In this document: positions 33,499 through 43,420 of the stretch, piece after piece
Numbering within the stretch: position 1 is the stretch's first letter
Layout of the letters: each line of letters opens with the position of its first letter
Assembly (NCBI RefSeq): GCF_015751785.1
Contig: NZ_JADOTY010000001.1
Coordinates: 1,550,001 to 1,614,000, forward strand
Direction: 5' to 3'
DNA from: Micromonospora vinacea
Lineage (GTDB): Bacteria; Actinomycetota; Actinomycetes; Mycobacteriales; Micromonosporaceae
DNA length: 64,000 nt
Notes under the pieces: generated by a model
What the model was told of the DNA's origin: nothing
The model's database searches: none
The model's input: the letters and a program-made list of their open reading frames with translations, nothing else
Made by a program: the position numbers and the translations under genes

Positions 33499-34242
33499 GT
33501 GGCGCGCGTGGAGGGTGTCGAGGTGGATCCGATCGCGACGGTGACCGGGCCGGGGCGGCAGCGGGCCGCTGCGGCGACCGGGGACGCCACGCCGCGGGCG
33601 GTCGAGCCCAGCACGGCCTGGGTGGAGTATCTTGCGGCCGCCCGCCAGTTGGACGGGGTACGCCGGAGCGCGGCTGCCGCTGCCGGTGAGCAGGCCCGGT
33701 CGGCGGACGCCGCCCGGGAGGAGTTGACTGTGGTCCGTACCGGGCTGGCGAGTCAGCAGGAACGGCTGCGTGAGTTGGGCGTACCGGCGATCTCCCTGGT
33801 GCCGTCGCCGCCGGAGCTGACCGAGGCGGCCCGGTCGATGGCGGGTGGCCCGGCGGCCGTGTTGGCGGCGCTGCGGACCGCGCGTGGTTGGGCCGAGGCG
33901 GCGGACGCGGCGCTGGCCGCGCGCCGCCGGTTCCGGCCGGGGTCCTGGCCCGCGCGAGCGCGCAACCTCCTGGTGTACGGGCCGTTCGCGCTGCTGGTGC
34001 CGCTGATCCAGGTCGTGGTTCTGGCGGCGACGGGGGTGGGACCGGCGACCGTGGCGGCGTTGATCTGCGGGCTGCCGATGCCGGCGGTCGCGTTCGTCGC
34101 CGGTTGGATCGGCATCGGGCGGTTGTTCCGGGTCAGCCCCACGGAGCGGCTGGACCGTACGGTGCGTTTCGGCGCGTTGGTGTGCCTGGTGCCGGCGGTG
34201 CTGGCCACGGCCGGCCTGCTGCTGGCGCTGCTCGCTGGCTGA
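33499..34242 (+). CDS. Coiled-coil protein with two C-terminal TM helices
   Basis: 247 residues. The N-terminal 140 are Ala/Arg/Glu-rich and helical, likely coiled coil; two hydrophobic stretches follow (about 157-200) and another near the end (LVCLVPAVLATAGLLLALLA). It starts four bases after the FtsK-like gene and is probably its membrane partner. GTG 33499. Function unknown. Confidence 0.65.
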   Translation: MARVEGVEVDPIATVTGPGRQRAAAATGDATPRAVEPSTAWVEYLAAARQLDGVRRSAAAAAGEQARSADAAREELTVVRTGLASQQERLRELGVPAISLVPSPPELTEAARSMAGGPAAVLAALRTARGWAEAADAALAARRRFRPGSWPARARNLLVYGPFALLVPLIQVVVLAATGVGPATVAALICGLPMPAVAFVAGWIGIGRLFRVSPTERLDRTVRFGALVCLVPAVLATAGLLLALLAG

Positions 34243-34244
34243 CA

Positions 34245-34314
34245 GACACCCTGCGGGAACGCGACGGCCGGCCGTCCCGGATGGGTATCGGCCGGCCGCG
34301 GTGCGTCGGGTGTC
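34245..34314. terminator. Bidirectional hairpin between convergent genes
   Basis: Outer arms GACACCC 34245-34251 and GGGTGTC 34308-34314 enclose a perfect 10-bp inner stem CGGCCGGCCG (34265-34274 with 34289-34298). It lies between the stop of the coiled-coil gene and the folE stop. It marks the right edge of the inserted block. Confidence 0.65.
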
Positions 34315-34930
34315 AGCGGGGGATGATCAGCGCCATCGCCTCGGCCCGCGACTTGGAGTCGCTCTGCAGGATGCCGCGTACGGCCGACGTGATGGTCTTG
34401 GCACCGGACTTCTGGATGCCGCGCATCGCCATGCACATGTGCTCGCATTCGAGCACGACCACGACGCCGCGTGGTGCGAGCTTGCTCATCAGCAGGTCGG
34501 CGACCTGCGAGGTGAGCCGCTCCTGCACCTGGGGTCGACGGGCGAAGACCTCGACGAGTCGGGCCAGCTTGGACAGGCCGGTGATCCGCCCGTCGGGGCC
34601 CGGGATGTAGCCGATGTGCGCGCTACCGCGGAAGGGCAGCAGGTGGTGCTCACAGAGGCTCATCACGTCGATGTCCCGGACGATGACCAGCTCTTCGTGG
34701 TTGGCCTCGAAGGTGGTGCTGAGCACCTGGGCCGGGTCGACCCGCAGGCCGGCGAAGAGTTCGGCGTACGCGCGGGCGACCCGGGCCGGGGTCTGCTGGA
34801 GTCCGTCGCGGTCCGGGTCCTCGCCGACAGCGATCAGGATCTCGCGGACGGCCTTCTCGATCCGGCCGAGGTCGACCGCGTCCTCGACGGGGCGGCCGGT
34901 CAGCTTGCCGCTGATCAGCCGCGCGGCCAC
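34313..34930 (-). CDS. folE: GTP cyclohydrolase I
   Basis: First step of folate synthesis, GTP to dihydroneopterin triphosphate. The 205-residue protein has the zinc ligands Cys93 and His96 in [10 protein letters not shown] and Cys166 in [11 protein letters not shown], and [17 protein letters not shown]. The only standard start is GTG 34928-34930; the frame is open further upstream through the hairpin to ftsH but without another start codon. It lies downstream of ftsH on the same strand, as in other actinobacteria. Confidence 0.95.
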   Translation of the reverse strand: MAARLISGKLTGRPVEDAVDLGRIEKAVREILIAVGEDPDRDGLQQTPARVARAYAELFAGLRVDPAQVLSTTFEANHEELVIVRDIDVMSLCEHHLLPFRGSAHIGYIPGPDGRITGLSKLARLVEVFARRPQVQERLTSQVADLLMSKLAPRGVVVVLECEHMCMAMRGIQKSGAKTITSAVRGILQSDSKSRAEAMALIIPR

Positions 34931-34969
34931 GTAGTCCAGCTCGTCGTCGCCGTCGGGTTCGGTCGCGGA

Positions 34970-35003
34970 GACGGCCAGCTCCCCGTGTGGGGAGCTGGCC
35001 GTC
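34970..35003 (-). terminator. Perfect 15-bp hairpin between ftsH and folE
   Basis: Arms 34970-34984 and 34989-35003 pair perfectly around a GTGT loop, ending 11 bases past the ftsH stop. There is no T-run. It could terminate most ftsH transcripts and let folE be transcribed by read-through or its own promoter. Confidence 0.7.
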
Positions 35004-35013
35004 GGGTCGTTGC

Positions 35014-37032
35014 TCAGTGCGTGCCGTCCGAGTTGTTGGACGGCGCGCCGCCGCCGACCGACGCCTGCGCGCCGTCGGCCTCGGCCTGCGCCTTGAGCTT
35101 GTCCTTCTCCGCAGGGGTGAGCACGGGCGGCTCGGTGGAGGGCTGGCGCTTGCCGAAGCCGTTGTACGGGGCCAGCGGCGGGCGCTTGACCACCCGGGAG
35201 CAGATCCGCGCCATGTCGGCAGTGGAGAGAGTTTCCTTCTCCATCAGCTCGAGCACGATGTTGTCCAGGACGTCCCGGTATTCCACCAGGATCTCCCAGG
35301 CCTCGTCGTGCGCCAGCTCGACCAGTGCCCGCATCTCGCCGTCGATCTCGGCGGCCACCGAGTCCGAGTAGTCCCGCTCGTGGCCCATGTTGCGGCCGAG
35401 GAACGGCTCGTCCCCGCTGGTGCCGTACTTGATCGCGCCGAGCTTGGAGCTCATGCCGTACTGGGTGATCATCGCGCGGGCCAGTTGGGTGGCCTTCTCG
35501 ATGTCGTTGCCGGCACCGGTGGTGGGCTCGTGGAAGACCAGTTCCTCGGCGGCGCGACCGCCCAGCGCGTACGCCAGGGTGTCGATCATTTCGGCGCGCG
35601 TCTGGGTGTACTTGTCTTCGGTCGGGAGCACCAGGGTGTGGCCCAGCGAGCGGCCACGGGACAGGATCGTCACCTTGTGCACCGGCGCGGCGTGCGGCAG
35701 CGCCCAGGCGACCAACGCGTGGCCACCCTCGTGGTACGCGGTGATCTTCTTTTCGTTGTCGCTCATGACGCGGGTCCGTCGCTGCGGACCGGCGACCACC
35801 CGGTCGATCGACTCTTCGAGCGAGTCGTTGGAGATCGCGCGCTGCTCCTTACGGGCGGTGAGCAGAGCCGACTCGTTGATCACGTTGGCCAGGTCGGCGC
35901 CGCTGAAGCCCGGGGTGCGCCGGGCCACCGCGTCGAGGTCGACGTCGGGGGTGAACGGCTTGCCCTTGGCGTGCACCCGCAGGATTGCCTTGCGGCCCTC
36001 CATGTCGGGGGCGTCCACCGGGATCTGCCTGTCGAACCGGCCCGGGCGCAGCAGCGCCGGGTCGAGGATGTCCGGCCGGTTGGTGGCCGCGATCAGGATG
36101 ACCCCGCCCTTGGTGTCGAAGCCGTCCATCTCGACGAGGAGCTGGTTGAGCGTCTGCTCCCGCTCGTCGTGGCCGCCGCCCATGCCGGCACCACGGTGCC
36201 GGCCGACGGCGTCGATCTCGTCGACGAAGACGATCGCCGGGGCGTTCGTCTTGGCCTGCTCGAACAGGTCACGGACCCGGCTGGCGCCGACGCCGACGAA
36301 CATCTCCACGAAGTCGGAGCCGGAGATGGAGTAGAAGGGCACCCCGGCCTCGCCGGCGACCGCGCGGGCCAGCAGCGTCTTGCCGGTGCCGGGCGGGCCG
36401 AACAGCAGCACACCCTTCGGGATCTTGGCGCCCAGGGCCTGGTACTTCGCCGGGTTCTGCAGGAAGTCCTTGATCTCGTACAGCTCCTCGACGGCCTCCT
36501 CGGCACCCGCGACGTCCGCGAAGGTCGTCTTCGGAGTGTCCTTGGTGATCATCTTGGCCTTGGACTTGCCGAAGTTGAGCACCCGGGAGCCGCCGCCCTG
36601 CATCTGCGACATGAAGAACAGCAGCAGGAGGACGAGCAGCGCGATCGGCAGCAGGTTGACCAGCAGGCTCACCCAGATGCTGTCCGAGGAGACCTTGGCG
36701 TCGGCCGGGCCGGTGACCCGGTTGTTCGCCTTGGCGTCAAGCACCTCGTTCCAGATCTGGTCGCCAGCCTGGTACGGGAACTGGGCTTCGATCTTGTTGG
36801 TCTCGGTCTTGCCGAACTTGGTCTTCTGGGCCAGGTCCAGCTGGAGCGTCTGCTCCTTGTCCTGGAAGACCACCTTGTTGATCTTGGCGGTGTGCAGCTG
36901 ATCGAGCGCAACGGAAGTGTCCACGCGGTGGTAGCTGGGACCACTCGTGAACAGCTGACTGAGCACAACGGCGCCGAGGATGACCAGGATGATCCAGACC
37001 ACCGGTCGGCGGAAGAAACGCGTACGTTCCAT
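35014..37032 (-). CDS. ftsH: ATP-dependent zinc metalloprotease FtsH
   Basis: Membrane-bound AAA protease, 672 residues. Two helices (about 11-28 and 121-142) flank an outer domain; then Walker A GPPGTGKT (212-219), Walker B IVFVDEID, an SRH region with [14 protein letters not shown], and the zinc site HEGGH near 432. The C-terminus is long, Ala/Asp-rich and variable. ATG 37030-37032 gives the family's [14 protein letters not shown] start. It sits between hpt and folE as in Streptomyces and Mycobacterium. Confidence 0.96.
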   Translation of the reverse strand: MERTRFFRRPVVWIILVILGAVVLSQLFTSGPSYHRVDTSVALDQLHTAKINKVVFQDKEQTLQLDLAQKTKFGKTETNKIEAQFPYQAGDQIWNEVLDAKANNRVTGPADAKVSSDSIWVSLLVNLLPIALLVLLLLFFMSQMQGGGSRVLNFGKSKAKMITKDTPKTTFADVAGAEEAVEELYEIKDFLQNPAKYQALGAKIPKGVLLFGPPGTGKTLLARAVAGEAGVPFYSISGSDFVEMFVGVGASRVRDLFEQAKTNAPAIVFVDEIDAVGRHRGAGMGGGHDEREQTLNQLLVEMDGFDTKGGVILIAATNRPDILDPALLRPGRFDRQIPVDAPDMEGRKAILRVHAKGKPFTPDVDLDAVARRTPGFSGADLANVINESALLTARKEQRAISNDSLEESIDRVVAGPQRRTRVMSDNEKKITAYHEGGHALVAWALPHAAPVHKVTILSRGRSLGHTLVLPTEDKYTQTRAEMIDTLAYALGGRAAEELVFHEPTTGAGNDIEKATQLARAMITQYGMSSKLGAIKYGTSGDEPFLGRNMGHERDYSDSVAAEIDGEMRALVELAHDEAWEILVEYRDVLDNIVLELMEKETLSTADMARICSRVVKRPPLAPYNGFGKRQPSTEPPVLTPAEKDKLKAQAEADGAQASVGGGAPSNNSDGTH

Positions 37033-37440
37033 ACTGTTGTCGAGCGCCGGAGCGCCCGCATCCTCCTGATCGACGTCCTGACCGTCTGATGGTGTCGCCG
37101 CGCTGAGCGGCGGCCGGAGCCGCCGTGCGGGCCGGCCTCGACCCCGAGGCGCGAAAACTGCCGCGCCGCGGTCATTCGACGGTACACCGTGTACGCGAGG
37201 AGTGAGCTTGCGAGCCCCGCAGTCGTGCACCATCAAAAGCCGGTGTGGCGGGGAGTCCGGCTCGGCCACCCGAGCGCCCGGTCACGCGATCGAGAGGGTC
37301 GAGCACGGAGTTACCTCCGGGCCACCGGGTTACACGGTAACCGCATCAGCTGAGAGCGCGCTGAACGTCGGCTTGATGGATACCGATGCGAGTCGGGCTC
37401 ATGCCGGCCGGCGGGCCGTCCCGACGGGTCTGTCCCGGCG
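37033..37440. other. 408-bp intergenic region upstream of ftsH
   Basis: No gene is evident. It holds a truncated copy of the dispersed repeat (37195-37225), the palindrome GTACACCGTGTAC (37182-37194), and a second palindrome GGTTACACGGTAACC (37328-37342). These are candidate regulatory sites for ftsH, whose promoter must lie here because hpt ends at 37441. Confidence 0.6.
37195..37225 (+). repeat. Truncated copy of the dispersed repeat
   Basis: GCGAGGAGTGAGC followed by TTGCGAGCCCCGCAGTCG matches the core of the other copies but lacks the 5 bases CGATC between the two parts and the first GTGA. It is in an intergenic region and antisense to ftsH, so it cannot act as an intercistronic link here. 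Confidence 0.8.
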
Positions 37441-38016
37441 TCAGGAGCGGGCGTAGACCTCGGGCTTGAGCACCCCGACGTAGGGCAACTCGCGGTAGCG
37501 CTCGCCGAAGTCGAGGCCGTACCCGACCACGAACTCGGTGGGGATGTCGAAGCCGACGTACTTCACCGGGACCGGCACCTTCACCGCGTCCGGCTTGCGG
37601 AACAGGGCGACCACCTCGACGCTCGCCGCCGAACGCGACTCGAGGTAGCGCAGCAGCCAGGAGAGCGTGAGCCCGGAGTCGACGATGTCCTCGACGACGA
37701 CCACGTGCCGCCCGGCGATGTCCCGGTCCAGGTCCTTGAGGATGCGGACCACCCCGGACGAGGTGGTGCCCTGGCCGTAGGACGAGATGGCCATGAAGTC
37801 GAGCTCCGCCGGGGGGCCGTTGCGGCCCAGCGCCCGGGCGAAGTCCGCCATGAACATCACCGCGCCCTTGAGTACGCACACCAGCAGCAGCCCGTCGCCC
37901 ACGTGGGCGTAGTCGGCGGAGACCTGCTTGGCCAGCTCCGCCGTCTTCTCGCGGATCTGCGCCTCGGAGATGATCACGTGGTCGATGTCGGCGTCGTACC
38001 AGGAGCCGTCAGCCAT
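37441..38016 (-). CDS. hpt: Hypoxanthine phosphoribosyltransferase
   Basis: Salvages hypoxanthine or guanine with PRPP. 191 residues with the PRPP-binding motif VVEDIVDSGLTL (107-118), the flexible-loop region SSYGQGTTSSG (78-88) and the C-terminal GYGLDFGERYRELPYVGVL. ATG 38014-38016. The tilS-hpt-ftsH order is conserved, but here an AraC-type regulator and a tiny membrane protein lie between tilS and hpt. Confidence 0.95.
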   Translation of the reverse strand: MADGSWYDADIDHVIISEAQIREKTAELAKQVSADYAHVGDGLLLVCVLKGAVMFMADFARALGRNGPPAELDFMAISSYGQGTTSSGVVRILKDLDRDIAGRHVVVVEDIVDSGLTLSWLLRYLESRSAASVEVVALFRKPDAVKVPVPVKYVGFDIPTEFVVGYGLDFGERYRELPYVGVLKPEVYARS

Positions 38017-38116
38017 GACTCCTAGCCTGCCGTACGTCGGATGGCCTCCGTCGGCGGGGCCGCACCTTTTGGCGCGGTCCCGCCAAGGATTTTCTGCGCA
38101 AACAACGCTAATCACA

Positions 38117-38254
38117 TCAGTTGGTGCGGGACCGCCAGCGGCGGCCGTCGTCGCTGGGCTTCCAGTCGGCCGAATCGTGGCTGTCGACGGTGAGGCCGGC
38201 CGCCGAGGCGGCGACGAGCAGGACGAGGAACAGGAGGAAGAGCAGGAACTCCAT
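38117..38254 (-). CDS. 45-residue single-helix membrane protein
   Basis: A small protein whose first half is one hydrophobic helix (MEFLLFLLFLVLLVAASAAG) and whose second half is polar and basic (SADWKPSDDGRRWRSRTN). ATG 38252-38254. Similar tiny proteins are often overlooked. It is divergent from the AraC-type gene and shares the 150-base region with the TGGCA/TGCCA sites. Function unknown. Confidence 0.55.
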   Translation of the reverse strand: MEFLLFLLFLVLLVAASAAGLTVDSHDSADWKPSDDGRRWRSRTN

Positions 38255-38346
38255 GGCGGCGCTCGCTTTCGCATGATTGCTGTCGGTTTCGCCGCCGGTG
38301 CGCACCGGACTGAGAACAGTCTGCGACCAGACGAAGCGAGCGGACA

Positions 38347-38383
38347 GTGGCAGGAATGCCATTGGTCATCGATTTACTGCCAC
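38347..38383. promoter_or_regulatory. TGGCA/TGCCA half-sites upstream of the AraC-type gene
   Basis: GTGGCAG (38347-38353) and CTGCCAC (38377-38383) are inverted, and TGGCAGGAATGCCA (38348-38361) is itself a palindrome. This lies 22-58 bases before the regulator's ATG. A possible -10, TACCCT (38393-38398), is so close to the ATG that the mRNA may be leaderless. Confidence 0.45.
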
Positions 38384-38404
38384 CTGTCGGGTTACCCTCG
38401 TCAC

Positions 38405-39367
38405 ATGCTGCGGTCCGTTGCCGTCCTCGCCCTCGATCAGGTCGCTCCCTTCGAGCTCGGCGTACTCGCCGAGGTGTTCGGCACCGACCGGACAGCCGAC
38501 GGGTTTCCCGCCTACCGCTTCCAGGTGTGCAGCCCCGACGGCGCTCCCGTACGTACCTCGTCCGGCTTCCACCTCACCCCCCACGCCGACCTCGGCCCGG
38601 TCGACGAGGCCGACCTGGTGGCCATCCCCGCGCACAGCCAGGGCACCACCGTCCCCGGCCCGGTGCTCGACGCGCTCCGCCGGGCCGACGCCCGTGGAGC
38701 GCACCTGTTCAGCGTCTGCTCCGGGGCCTTCCTGCTCGGCGAGGCCGGGCTGCTCGACGACCGCGAGTGCACGACCCACTGGCGCTACGTGGACGAGCTG
38801 CAACGCCGGCACCCGCGCGCCCGGGTGCGCTGCAACTCGCTCTACGTCCAGGACGGGCGGCTGCTCACCAGCGCCGGCACGGCGGCCGGCATCGACGCGT
38901 GCCTGCACCTGATCCGCCAGGAGCACGGCTCGGCCACCGCGACCCGGCTGGCCCGACGGATGGTGGTCCCGCCGCATCGCGACGGCGGCCAGTCCCAGTA
39001 CGTCGAGGCGCCGATCCCGAAGGCGCCCGAGGCGCCCACCCTCGAACCGGTGCTGGAGTGGCTGATGGGTCACCTGGACCGGACGATCACAGTGGAGGAG
39101 TTGGCCGCCCGCGCCGGCATGGCGCCCCGCACGTTCGCCCGCCGGTTCCGCGCCGAGACCGGCACCACCCCGCACGACTGGCTCACCAACCAGCGGGTGC
39201 TGCTCGCCCGGCGGTTGCTGGAGGAGACCCCGTTGAGCGTGGAGGCGGTCGCCGACCAGTCCGGCTTCAGCGACGCCGCCGCGCTGCGCCACCACTTCAG
39301 CCGCCGGGTCGGCGCCACCCCGCACAGCTACCGGACCACCTTCCGGGACCGGGCGCACAGCGGCTGA
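38405..39367 (+). CDS. GlxA-type AraC-family regulator (DJ-1/PfpI-like sensor plus HTH)
   Basis: 320 residues. The N-terminal half is a DJ-1/PfpI-like domain with the nucleophile-elbow region FSVCSGAFLLGEAGLL (about 101-116); the C-terminal third is a double AraC helix-turn-helix (TVEELAARAGMAPRTFARRF and SVEAVADQSGFSDAAALRHH). ATG 38405. It has no catabolic gene next to it, so its target is unknown; autoregulation through the half-sites upstream is likely. Confidence 0.9.
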   Translation: MLRSVAVLALDQVAPFELGVLAEVFGTDRTADGFPAYRFQVCSPDGAPVRTSSGFHLTPHADLGPVDEADLVAIPAHSQGTTVPGPVLDALRRADARGAHLFSVCSGAFLLGEAGLLDDRECTTHWRYVDELQRRHPRARVRCNSLYVQDGRLLTSAGTAAGIDACLHLIRQEHGSATATRLARRMVVPPHRDGGQSQYVEAPIPKAPEAPTLEPVLEWLMGHLDRTITVEELAARAGMAPRTFARRFRAETGTTPHDWLTNQRVLLARRLLEETPLSVEAVADQSGFSDAAALRHHFSRRVGATPHSYRTTFRDRAHSG

Positions 39368-39376
39368 CCAGGGGCC

Positions 39377-40360
39377 TCAGCCGGGAGCCAGCCGGTCGTT
39401 GCGACGGAGCACCCGGACACCGCCGGGCAGGTCGGCCGGGCCCTGACCGTGCCAATCGGTGACCAGGGCGTCCAGGGCGGCGACGTGCCGATGGGACAGG
39501 GCACCGGGCAGCGCGCCCAGCTCACGGGCCCAGGAGTGCAGCACCCGGCCGCGCACGGCGGGGACCAGGCCGAGCAGCGCCGGTACGGACAGCCCTCCCT
39601 CGGGGCACCGGGCCGCCGCCAGGGCCCTCCCCGCCAACTCGTCGAGCGCGGCGTTGTCGGCGGCCACCAGCCGGGCGGTACGCGCGAGGTTGTCCACCAC
39701 ACCGGGCCCGAGCGCCCGCACCAACGCCGGCAGCAGGTCGGCCCGCACCCTCGACCGGGCGTACGACGGGTCGGTGTTGTGCGGGTCCTGCCACGGGCTC
39801 AGCCCGAGCACCGCGCAGGCGGCGCGCGTCTGCTCCCGACCGATCTCCAGCAGCGGGCGCAGCAGCGCCACCCCGCCCAGATCGCGTCGGGCCGGCATCC
39901 CGGCCAGCCCGCGTGGGCCGGCGCCCCGGGCGAGCGCGAGCAGCACCGTCTCCGCCTGGTCGTCGCGGGTGTGCCCGGTGAGCACCGCTACCGCGTCCTG
40001 CTGCCGGGCCACCTCGGTCAGCGCCCCATAGCGGGCTTCGCGGGCGGCCGCCTCCGGCCCGCCGGGACGCCCGGCAACCTCCACCCGGACCACCGTCGCC
40101 GAGTCGAACCCGACGTCCCGTCCCCATGCGGCCACCGCCTCGGCGCGCTGCGCGGAGCCGTCCTGCAAGCCGTGATCAACTGTGACGAGCAGCGCGGCGC
40201 GGCCCAGCCGAGGTGCCACAAAAACGGTGGCCGCCGCGAGCGCGAGCGAGTCGGCGCCACCGGAGCAGGCGACCAGCACCGGCCCGCCGGACGGCAGACC
40301 GGTCAGGGCGCGGCGGACCGCCACCCGGATCGCGGCCACCGGCGGAGCGAGCGCGGCCAC
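39377..40360 (-). CDS. tilS: tRNA(Ile)-lysidine synthetase
   Basis: Modifies C34 of the AUA-decoding tRNA(Ile) with lysine and ATP; essential. 327 residues with the PP-loop SGGADS (33-38), VDHGLQ, TGHTRDDQAETVLL and NTDPSYARSRVR, all typical for TilS. GTG 40358-40360. It is 10 bases past the stop of the zincin gene. Confidence 0.95.
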   Translation of the reverse strand: MAALAPPVAAIRVAVRRALTGLPSGGPVLVACSGGADSLALAAATVFVAPRLGRAALLVTVDHGLQDGSAQRAEAVAAWGRDVGFDSATVVRVEVAGRPGGPEAAAREARYGALTEVARQQDAVAVLTGHTRDDQAETVLLALARGAGPRGLAGMPARRDLGGVALLRPLLEIGREQTRAACAVLGLSPWQDPHNTDPSYARSRVRADLLPALVRALGPGVVDNLARTARLVAADNAALDELAGRALAAARCPEGGLSVPALLGLVPAVRGRVLHSWARELGALPGALSHRHVAALDALVTDWHGQGPADLPGGVRVLRRNDRLAPG

Positions 40361-40370
40361 CGGCGGGTGG

Positions 40371-41441
40371 TCAGCCAGCAGCCGGGATGGTGCCGGCCGG
40401 GCCGTGCACCCGGGCGACCCACGCGTCCGGGTCGCCCAACTCCGACAGTCGAGGCAGGGTCAGCGGCGAGTTGAAGATCGAGTTGAAGCCCTCCATGCCG
40501 ACGCGTTCCACAACGCCGTGCACGAACTTGCGCCCCTCGGCGTACTGACGCATCTTGACGTCCACCCCGAGCAGCCGGCGGATCGCCTTCTCCAGCGGGT
40601 TGCCCGCCTCCCGGCGTCGGTTGAAGGACGCCCGGATCCGCTCCACGCTCGGGATCACCTGCGGGCCGACGCCGTCCATCACGAACTCGGCGTGCCCCTC
40701 CAGCAGGGTCATCAACGCGGTGAGCCGGTCCAGTACGGCCCGCTGCGCCGGGGTCTGCACGATGTCCAGCACGCTGGTGCGGCTCTCCGGGTCACGGACC
40801 GCGTCGGACAACGTGGCCACCCCGCGCCGCAACCGTTCGACCAGGTGCTCACTCCCGCTGGACGAGGCGTCGACGAACGCCTGCACCTCGCTGAGGAAGT
40901 AGGCCCGCATCCACGGCACGGCCGTGAACTGGGTGCGGTGGGTGACCTCGTGCAGGCACACCCAGAGCCGGAAGTCCCGAGGGTCGGCGCCGAGCTTCCG
41001 CTCCACCTCGACGATGTTCGGCGCGACCAGCAGCAGCTGACCCGGGTCGGCCGAGAAGACCTCGTACTGGCCGAGCACCCGGCCGGAAAGGTAGGCCAGC
41101 ACCGTGCCGGCCTGCACCCCGGTCAGCCGGGAGCCGATCGCCTCGGTCAACGCGCCCGGTTGCTTGTCGCCGGAGAGCCGACTCACCAGCGGAGTGATCA
41201 CCTCACGGAGCCCGGCGATGTTTGTCGCGGCCCAGTCGCGGCGATCGACCACCCGGACCGGCGGATGCGACACCTGCGCCCGGAGCCCCGTGTAGTCGGC
41301 CACGTGCCCGGCCGCCTCCTCGGTCAGCCGGCGCAGGTCGCCGACCACGTCGGTGGCTTCGGCGTACGACACGCGGGGGCCAGACTTGCTCAACGCCCCC
41401 GCCGTGGCGGCGGCCAGATCCCAGTCCACGAACTGCGCCAT
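40371..41441 (-). CDS. Zincin-like metalloprotease (DUF2342 / TIGR03624 type)
   Basis: 356 residues with the metal motif HEVTH in VCLHEVTHRTQF and helices before and after it. The family lies beside dacB and tilS in most actinobacteria and was once named coenzyme-F420-associated; the substrate is unknown. There is no signal peptide. ATG 41439-41441 (MAQFVDWDLA). Confidence 0.88.
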   Translation of the reverse strand: MAQFVDWDLAAATAGALSKSGPRVSYAEATDVVGDLRRLTEEAAGHVADYTGLRAQVSHPPVRVVDRRDWAATNIAGLREVITPLVSRLSGDKQPGALTEAIGSRLTGVQAGTVLAYLSGRVLGQYEVFSADPGQLLLVAPNIVEVERKLGADPRDFRLWVCLHEVTHRTQFTAVPWMRAYFLSEVQAFVDASSSGSEHLVERLRRGVATLSDAVRDPESRTSVLDIVQTPAQRAVLDRLTALMTLLEGHAEFVMDGVGPQVIPSVERIRASFNRRREAGNPLEKAIRRLLGVDVKMRQYAEGRKFVHGVVERVGMEGFNSIFNSPLTLPRLSELGDPDAWVARVHGPAGTIPAAG

Positions 41442-41533
41442 GGACCCACCGTACCCGCGCCGCGACACCCCGGCCCGGGCTCGCGCCCTCGATCGACACC
41501 GATGGAGGCCGCGTCACCCCGGACCGGCGACGG

Positions 41534-43378
41534 TCAGCCGCAGCCGCAGCCGGCCAGCGCGGCGGCGATCCGGTCCAGCGCCGGCTGGGCGGTCTCCCGG
41601 TCACCCGGCACCTTGTCGGTGAGCACCGCGAAGGTCAACAGCCGACCATCAGCGGTGGTGACCAGGCCCGCGACCGAGTGCACGCCGGTCAGGGTGCCGG
41701 TCTTGGCCCGGACGCTGCCCGCGCCCGCGGCGGTGCCCGCGGTGTTGCGGTAGCGCTCGTTCAGCGTCCCGGACCAACCGCCCACCGGCAGACCACCGAA
41801 GACGCCGGCCAACTCCGGATGGTCCGGGCTGGCGGCCAAGCGGATCAGATCGGTCAGCAGCGACGGGCTGATCCGGTTGAGGCGGGACAGGCCGCTGCCG
41901 TCGGAGACGCTGATCTCGTCGGCGGGAAGGCCCAACTCCGCCACCTCGGCGTCCATGGCGGCGGCGCCCCCGTCGAACGAGGCGGGCTGGTTGCGGGCCA
42001 ACGCGACCTGCCGGGCGAGCGCCTCCGCCACCAGGTTGTCGCTCTCGCTGATCATGATGTCGACGAGCCGGATCATCGGCGGAGACTGCACCACGCCCAG
42101 TTCGGTGCCCGGTGCCGGGCTGGCACCGGTCGCCGCCTGAGGTGGGGCGGCGCCCCGCTTCACGGCGTCGTTCGGCACCCCGAGCAACCGGGCGAACGCC
42201 TTGCCGGCGGCCAGGTCCGGCTCGACGAACCGCTGGGCGGATCCGTGTGCGACGCCCGGGTCCACCCGAGCGCCGTCGGTCATCAACGCGGTCACCGCGC
42301 CGCCCGACCCGCCGGTCGGAATGTCGTCGTCCCAGCCGGGGCCGTACACCGGGCCGGAGTAGACCGAGCCGTCGACTGTGACACTGGTCGGCGGGGTGCC
42401 GCCGAGCGCTGTGCGCACCTGGGCGGCCAGCTCGTCGAGGCGCGCCGCACCCGGGTAGTAGCCCTTCTTGTCGATCGCGAGGGTCGGGTCGCCGCCACCG
42501 ACGATCACCACCTCGCCGGCCTTCGCGCCGGCCACCGCACGGGTGGGAATCCGGTAGCCGGGCCCCCGGGCGGCCAGCACTGTCACAGCGGTCGCCAGCT
42601 TGGTCACCGACGCCGGGACCGTGCCGTCGTCCGCCCCCTTGGCGAACAGCGTCTGACCCGTGATCACGTCGGCGACCGAGACGTTCACCCGGTCGCCCAG
42701 GGCGGCGACGCCGACCAGTGGATCGAGCACGGCACGGACCTCGTCCGGGGTGGGCACCGGGGCGTTCGAATCCGGCCCGGCCAGCACGTCCGACGGGGCG
42801 GGTTCCGGAGTCACGCCGGCCGCGTTCGGACCGGACCCGACCTCGTCGCCCAGCCACCCGGCGACGGGACCGGGACGGGTGATCACGACTCCGACGCTGG
42901 CGAGCACCAGCACGAGCACGGCGGCCAGCAGCACCGGCAGCCGCCTCCGGCGGGGCGGCGCGGCGGGTGGGGGTGCGGGTGCGGCGCCGGCGGGCGCCGG
43001 CAACGCGGAGATCGGCGGGCCCAACGGGGGGACCTGGCCGGGGGCGGTCGGCCCGGGACCGAACGACGGGCTGACCGGCGCAGGGCTGACCGGGACGCTG
43101 GCGCTGCCGCGCGGCGGGCCACTCACCGGCCACTCGCCGCCCGCCACCGGGAAGTGACCGGTGTTCGGAGTGGGCGACGCCGACCCGGCCGGCGGGCGCC
43201 AGGGCAGCGGCGGGGGCCGCTCAGGCACCGTCTCCGGCGTCGGGGGCGCTGGTTCGGGAGCCCGTGGGAGGTGCGCCTCCGGCACCGGGACCCGCCCCTT
43301 GGCACTGCCGGAGCCGGATCGTCCGGTACCGTGCGCGGAGCCCCCATCCGGGCGGTAGTGTGAATCTTCCCTCCCCAC
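41534..43378 (-). CDS. dacB: D-alanyl-D-alanine carboxypeptidase/endopeptidase (PBP4 type)
   Basis: 614 residues. A Pro/Gly-rich cytoplasmic N-terminus of about 145 residues, unusually long for DacB, precedes one helix (148-166) and the catalytic domain. The three penicillin-binding motifs are ASVTK (about 258), SDN in [11 protein letters not shown] (about 444) and KTG in VRAKTGTL (about 560). It trims peptidoglycan stem peptides outside the membrane. GTG 43376-43378; divergent from ppa. Confidence 0.93.
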   Translation of the reverse strand: MGREDSHYRPDGGSAHGTGRSGSGSAKGRVPVPEAHLPRAPEPAPPTPETVPERPPPLPWRPPAGSASPTPNTGHFPVAGGEWPVSGPPRGSASVPVSPAPVSPSFGPGPTAPGQVPPLGPPISALPAPAGAAPAPPPAAPPRRRRLPVLLAAVLVLVLASVGVVITRPGPVAGWLGDEVGSGPNAAGVTPEPAPSDVLAGPDSNAPVPTPDEVRAVLDPLVGVAALGDRVNVSVADVITGQTLFAKGADDGTVPASVTKLATAVTVLAARGPGYRIPTRAVAGAKAGEVVIVGGGDPTLAIDKKGYYPGAARLDELAAQVRTALGGTPPTSVTVDGSVYSGPVYGPGWDDDIPTGGSGGAVTALMTDGARVDPGVAHGSAQRFVEPDLAAGKAFARLLGVPNDAVKRGAAPPQAATGASPAPGTELGVVQSPPMIRLVDIMISESDNLVAEALARQVALARNQPASFDGGAAAMDAEVAELGLPADEISVSDGSGLSRLNRISPSLLTDLIRLAASPDHPELAGVFGGLPVGGWSGTLNERYRNTAGTAAGAGSVRAKTGTLTGVHSVAGLVTTADGRLLTFAVLTDKVPGDRETAQPALDRIAAALAGCGCG

Positions 43379-43420
43379 GACCCCCTCCTCCCCCAGCGAA
43401 AAACGGCTTGGGTGACACTA

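Noticed and set aside
21358..34314. Integrative conjugative element
   Set aside because: No integrase, relaxase, coupling protein, tRNA target or terminal repeats could be found.
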